Source: Aphrophora alni (Eukaryota; Arthropoda; Insecta; Hemiptera; Aphrophoridae). From it: a stretch of DNA of 64,000 bases. The notes under the pieces are model-generated. The model was not told where the DNA came from, made no database searches, and was given only the letters and a program-made list of their open reading frames with translations. Of this stretch, positions 59,161 to 64,000 are shown piece by piece. Location: NCBI GenBank assembly GCA_963513935.1, contig OY740774.1, positions 27,113,949 through 27,177,948 on the forward strand. The letters run 5' to 3'. A program made the translations under genes and the position numbers. The stretch's first letter is position 1. Every line of letters starts with the position of its first letter.

Positions 59161-59722
59161 GTGAGTGCGTATGGAAGTATATCGAGACATAGCCTACTCT
59201 ATACGAGGTATGGACAAAATTAAGACAGGAGTCAAAAATTCGATGTTGACTTTTTGGGGATAATTCCGTTTCAAGGTGCCCTGCGTACAAAAATGTGGTT
59301 CTTGGGATGCTGTCTGTCCGTCTCGCGCCTGTGGAGTGCTCCAACAGATTTTAACCTGTGGTACGTAAGCACACTTTGGAAATATCACGGGACGTTTTTG
59401 ATCTTTCAAAACTTGATTGTAGATGCGACATGAAAAAAAAAAAGAAAAAAAAAACAAACCTACGTTTTTTTCAAAATTGATTCTTACGGTTCTGATAAAA
59501 TTTACTTTTAAGGGTCCAAACAAAACGAATGGTCCAAAAATGCCGGTTCATGTGTTACCGGCAAAAACCAAAAAATCAAATGAGGTTTTTTTTTTTTTAA
59601 ATCACGTAATTTCTCAAAACACAAATTCATAATCGTAAATAAAAAAATGGTTCAGGATTAAAAGGAAAAAAAGAAAATTAATTTTGACCGCTGTCAACTA
59701 CCGAACTGAAATTTGTGATTGG

Positions 59723-59750
59723 GAGAGAAAGTTTGTGCAAGGTTTTTTTT
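59723..59750 (+). repeat. Dispersed GAGAAAGTT motif, copy (+)
   Basis: Reads GGGAGAGAAAGTTTGTGCAA then GGTTTTTT. Confidence 0.55.
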
Positions 59751-59939
59751 TTTGTTTTTCTTCAACTAAAATTTTTAAACCAGCAATTCCTATAGGTATG
59801 TACATTTTATTTTGAAAAAAGTGGAAAGATGTTTAAAAGTGGTGAATTTACATTTCTAGTGTAAGAAAAAAAGATTTAACAAGTACCTTAAGGTTTTAAT
59901 TGCGTCATTTTAGTGTCCGTAACTAAAACGGTGGACCTT

Positions 59940-60520
59940 TATAATTTCACGCTCTTGTCTGTCTGTAAGTCTCAATAAATCCTATACATTTCAAACTTTG
60001 TATTTATATTCTTTATATTGTCCCACGTATGGGGAAAATATAGTGGTAACCCAAAAAAAATAATAACGATAGTAAGGGGCAAAAATTAACAAGTTTAAAC
60101 ATTTTATTTTGAAATTATTATTTGTGGGGTATCACATAAAACTAGAAGTTATTCTGATAACGAATATATGTGTTTATGTTAAGAAAAAATTAATATGTTG
60201 GCGCTAGGCCAAGTAAAGTGTCAGATATCAAACCTTCCCCACCCTCTAACTAGAACACTGTGTAACCTAGAATTTGAAAAACGATTTGGATTTGAAATTA
60301 AATTGCAGTGCGAAATCATATATTATAGTTTTTTGTGACGGAAAAAACTTAATTTAACCATACGATGAGATATGAGTAGCGTATAAGTTTAAAAGCAGTC
60401 TGTGAGATTTGAAACAAACATTTCAGTAACCATTAATAGATGAATTGCGTTTTCTTTGATTTCTCTTTATTAGGATTCGTAGGACACTTTTAATTTCACG
60501 CGTGTGTCTGTACAATTTAA
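59940..60520 (+). repeat. Dispersed family A, ~545-bp unit and start of a second
   Basis: TAATTTCACGCTCTTGTCTG, ATAAATCCTATACATTTC, ATATTGTCCCACGTATGG, TTAATATGTTGGCG, AAAGTGTCAGATATCA and GATTTCTCTTTATTAGGATT occur. At 60490 TTTTAATTTCACGCGTGTGT restarts the unit, as seen at the 35.1-35.7 kb copy. Confidence 0.8.
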
Positions 60521-61119
60521 ACTACTACTTAAAAGACTACAGCTTTATAAAAATAACTGTCCCTATATGCCCTAAGTCGTCTGGTTTTAGCTCACGATTG
60601 ACCATTTTATGATTTTTGTTACCGCAATAACTGCAGAAATGACATTTTTGGAGAGTTGGCGACCAATACATTTTATTTAGAAACTTAGAGGCTACGTTTT
60701 AGAAAAATTTCGTTGTCATAGCTAGAGCAGATGTAGAGAAAATCGTAATTTTAAGTCGATATATCAAATTTTTAATAAAAAAAAAATTAAAAAAATGAAT
60801 TGAGATATGTCCACATACCAAATTCGTACAAAATCTGTTCACTTGTTTGGCTTCTAGATCGTTGTAAAGCATAGGCAGAGACATACTAAATTTTATAAAC
60901 ACTTTTTTAGATATCAAAAGATTATTTCTGTGAAAACTACGCTATCAATTTTTTGAACTACAACATAAAATTCTATATACGACATAAATATGGGAAAATA
61001 ATAAAAAAATCTAAAAAAGCTGTAACTTTAAGATTATTCCTCAAGACACATTTGCTCTTAATCCAAAAGAGAAATGTTTTGCATTTTTACAAGTGGAAAT
61101 AATTAATTATTTAAAAGTC
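60521..61119. repeat. Family B inner block and AT-rich filler
   Basis: CATTTTTGGAGAGTTGGCGA and ATGTCCACATACCAAATT match 22190-22395. A related block without the leader occurs again at 63650-63800. No gene. Confidence 0.55.
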
Positions 61120-61900
61120 AATAAATTAGTCCAACACTAATCCCCTGGGGATAGAGAACTCATCCATTTCTTGTGAATGGATCTGGCGGGAAACTGTCTG
61201 AATTAAATTCAAATTATCCTTCGCCAAATGAAGACATGTCGTCCGCTTAATGGTCAATATATGTAGGCCACTCGGGTCATATACCATAACAAATTAAGGA
61301 AAAAGGATAAGAAATGTCGCTATAGATCCTTAGACTCCACCGGAAACATTTCTCCTCCGGTCCATCGGTCCTTTTGCAGGTGCTCACTTTCACACAAATG
61401 TCAAAAACATCGGAATCCCGTTTCATTATAAAATATAGTATCAACTAAATTTCATTGGCGATAATACATAGGTCCAATGATAATTTGCTCAGGATTCGTT
61501 AATGACTTAATATGTTGACATGGATGTTAATGAGTTGTTCACCTGCTGATTTTAGATTCATTCTGCGTTCTACGAAAAACGTCCAATTTAGAGATAAACT
61601 TCACAAGATGTCCCGTTATTTTGGACGATTATTATCAAACCATGGGTGCCATCGATGTGGTTTGCTTTGAGAATTTCCAATTAAAACTGGACCGTAAATA
61701 AGATGGTTTCATCATGATAGATGCGTATAATTATTCATTTGGGCAAAATTTATTTGACAAGTTATCTTTACATCCAGAGAGTAATATAAAATTAGCCTAT
61801 CGTTAATGAGATGCAAATGCATCACATTAATCTGAACGGAATAAATCTAAAAGATAAAAACCTATTTTTCAACAATGGTTATACATATAGGCCATCGGTT
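61120..61900. promoter_or_regulatory. Long single-copy-looking island, candidate enhancer
   Basis: About 780 bp without the local repeats or any coding frame, with base composition closer to balanced than its surroundings. It contains ATGCAAATGCAT (61811-61822, a POU octamer overlapping a palindrome), several TAATGA/TAATTA homeodomain cores, GTAAATA (forkhead-like) and CAGGTG (E-box). Such motifs occur by chance in AT-rich DNA, so the call rests mainly on the absence of repeats and is weak. Confidence 0.25.
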
Positions 61901-62147
61901 CATCATAAAAAGATGTTTGGCAAAATGAGTAGGACTTTTTACTGGTTACTTCAGAACACATGGCGGCCATAAAATTAAAAATAATTGAAATAGTGTAATT
62001 AAAAACCCAGGATAAGAAGTATTTTCCCCAAAAAAACTTCGGGAGCAAATATTCTATGACAAAAATAACGTTTTATAGAAAAGTAAAAAAATCCTATAAA
62101 ATTTAAAATAGTTGAAAAAGTGTGATGACCAAAAACTAAAATAAGTG

Positions 62148-63139
<992 letters not shown>

Positions 63140-63265
63140 AATATAAGACAGCATGAATGCTTTTCCCGTCACCTTCTCTCCTACCCTAACATTAAAATCT
63201 CCGAGGGGAACGGTAGCAAGAAGGAAGGAACAATGCCTCTACAAACAATACAGGGATGATTGAAT
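63140..63265 (-). pseudogene. Non-LTR retrotransposon endonuclease fragment (-)
   Basis: The minus-strand frame reads HCSFLLATVPLGDFNVRVG then EKVTGKA. GDFNxRVG is the endonuclease active-site strand of RTE-like pol proteins. A stop lies eight codons upstream (LxR), and no other domain is found, so it is a short decayed fragment. Confidence 0.65.
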
Positions 63266-64000
63266 CCATTTCCTTTATTTCCCACTACCCTAAGGTTAAG
63301 GCTAAGGGCTGGCTGCATCTTAGACAAGATGGAGTCAGAATTAAAGTACGGGGGAGGGGGTACAACCACCTGGGCACGCGTATACAACGTTATACGGCTC
63401 TCCCTTATACCTTCAAGTACAATAGAAGTCGGTTTCACAAATAAATATAATTTCATAGATTTCTTACGTGTCCCCTCTCGATATGTCCAACAGAACGTAT
63501 TTTATGACATCAGAAGGAGGGAGTCGGGCGGAAGTAATATAGATCAAAATGAATTTCAACCGTTGTGTGAGAAAGACCAGCTAACCTTGAACATAAACTA
63601 CGAGGGAGTCAAAAGATTTTTAATATCACGGAATTAGGCCTTAGGGATGTAATTTTTTTACAATCTTAAAACTACATTTTAGCAAAATTTGAACGAAATC
63701 CTTATAGCCAAATTTTATAAAATCGTCATTTTGTGTTCCGAAAAAATGTGGAAAAAACCTTTTCAAGATATGACTAAAATATATCAAATTTTTTAAAATG
63801 TGTCCTCTCGTTTAATTTTAAACCACTTCACAGATAAACATTTCAAAAACTATTTAATTATTTTTTATTTTACTCAGAATCTCAAAAATGATATTTTCCT
63901 AAAGATCTCAATCCATCACATAACTTCTATACTATTGTATGTGCGATAAAGTAAACAATGACTTTCCTGAATCGCTAAAAGCCCGACTGGTTCCATATTA
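63266..64000. other. No supported gene
   Basis: The 125-codon frame at 63260-63637 (+) starts from TTG and begins in DNA opposite the endonuclease fragment. It has no recognised domain. After 63640 a family-B-like block (TTTAGCAAAATTTGAACGAA) runs towards the window end. Confidence 0.4.

Noticed and set aside
59194..59523. 109-codon minus-strand ORF
   Set aside because: Overlaps repeat-like sequence related to the 8.4-kb locus, contains a poly-Phe run, and shows no domain.
63260..63637. 125-codon plus-strand ORF
   Set aside because: Starts from TTG opposite a retrotransposon fragment; no domain or splice support.

Overview
This window is AT-rich animal nuclear DNA, most likely from an insect (possibly a hemipteran, but that is a guess). 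The eukaryotic evidence is a cyclin D terminal exon with a clean intron acceptor, remnants of several non-LTR retrotransposon lineages, a Helitron helicase tail, a mariner/DD-E-type transposase tail, a solo-LTR-like insert, satellites and very long (GA)n/(TA)n tracts. Nothing looks bacterial, and there is no CRISPR array, operon or rRNA. Most open frames are chance frames or read through repeats, and several depend on non-ATG starts that do not apply here.

Two host genes are convincing. (1) 1492-2628 (+) is an intronless 378-codon type II membrane protein resembling the alpha-1,4-glycosyltransferase (A4GALT/GT32-like) family. Its catalytic DxD is replaced by SxN. (2) 28406-28713 (-) is the last coding exon of a cyclin D gene: the end of the C-terminal cyclin fold, then a tail ending in the conserved TPTDV phosphodegron. 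A smaller, less certain frame is 32227-32481 (-).

Layout. 0-5.3 kb: minisatellite, glycosyltransferase-like gene, tandem duplication, Helitron helicase remnant. 5.3-7.5 kb: internally deleted non-LTR element (-) whose microsatellite tail abuts the Helitron end. 11-13.5 kb: copies of a dispersed ~220-bp repeat and a 29-bp satellite split by a solo-LTR-like insert with GCGC target duplication. 13.7-14.9 kb: foldback element. 15-24.7 kb: retrotransposon graveyard (two (+) RT tails, three (-) fragments) with a ~114-bp dimeric satellite at 18.4-19.5 kb. 24.8-28.4 kb: AT-rich, probably 3' UTR or flank of cyclin D. 28.7-64 kb: probably cyclin D intron and/or upstream DNA, filled with dispersed repeats, a 1-kb perfect-looking foldback (40.5-41.5 kb), microsatellites, a tRNA-like SINE, and a few single-copy-looking islands that could be regulatory (33.1, 52.3, 58.6, 61.1-61.9 kb).

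No pathway links the genes. The most unusual items are the active-site-altered glycosyltransferase-like protein, a 14-copy dispersed repeat family present in both orientations, and a ~40-bp motif scattered through the window that is also the building block of the 18.4-kb satellite.
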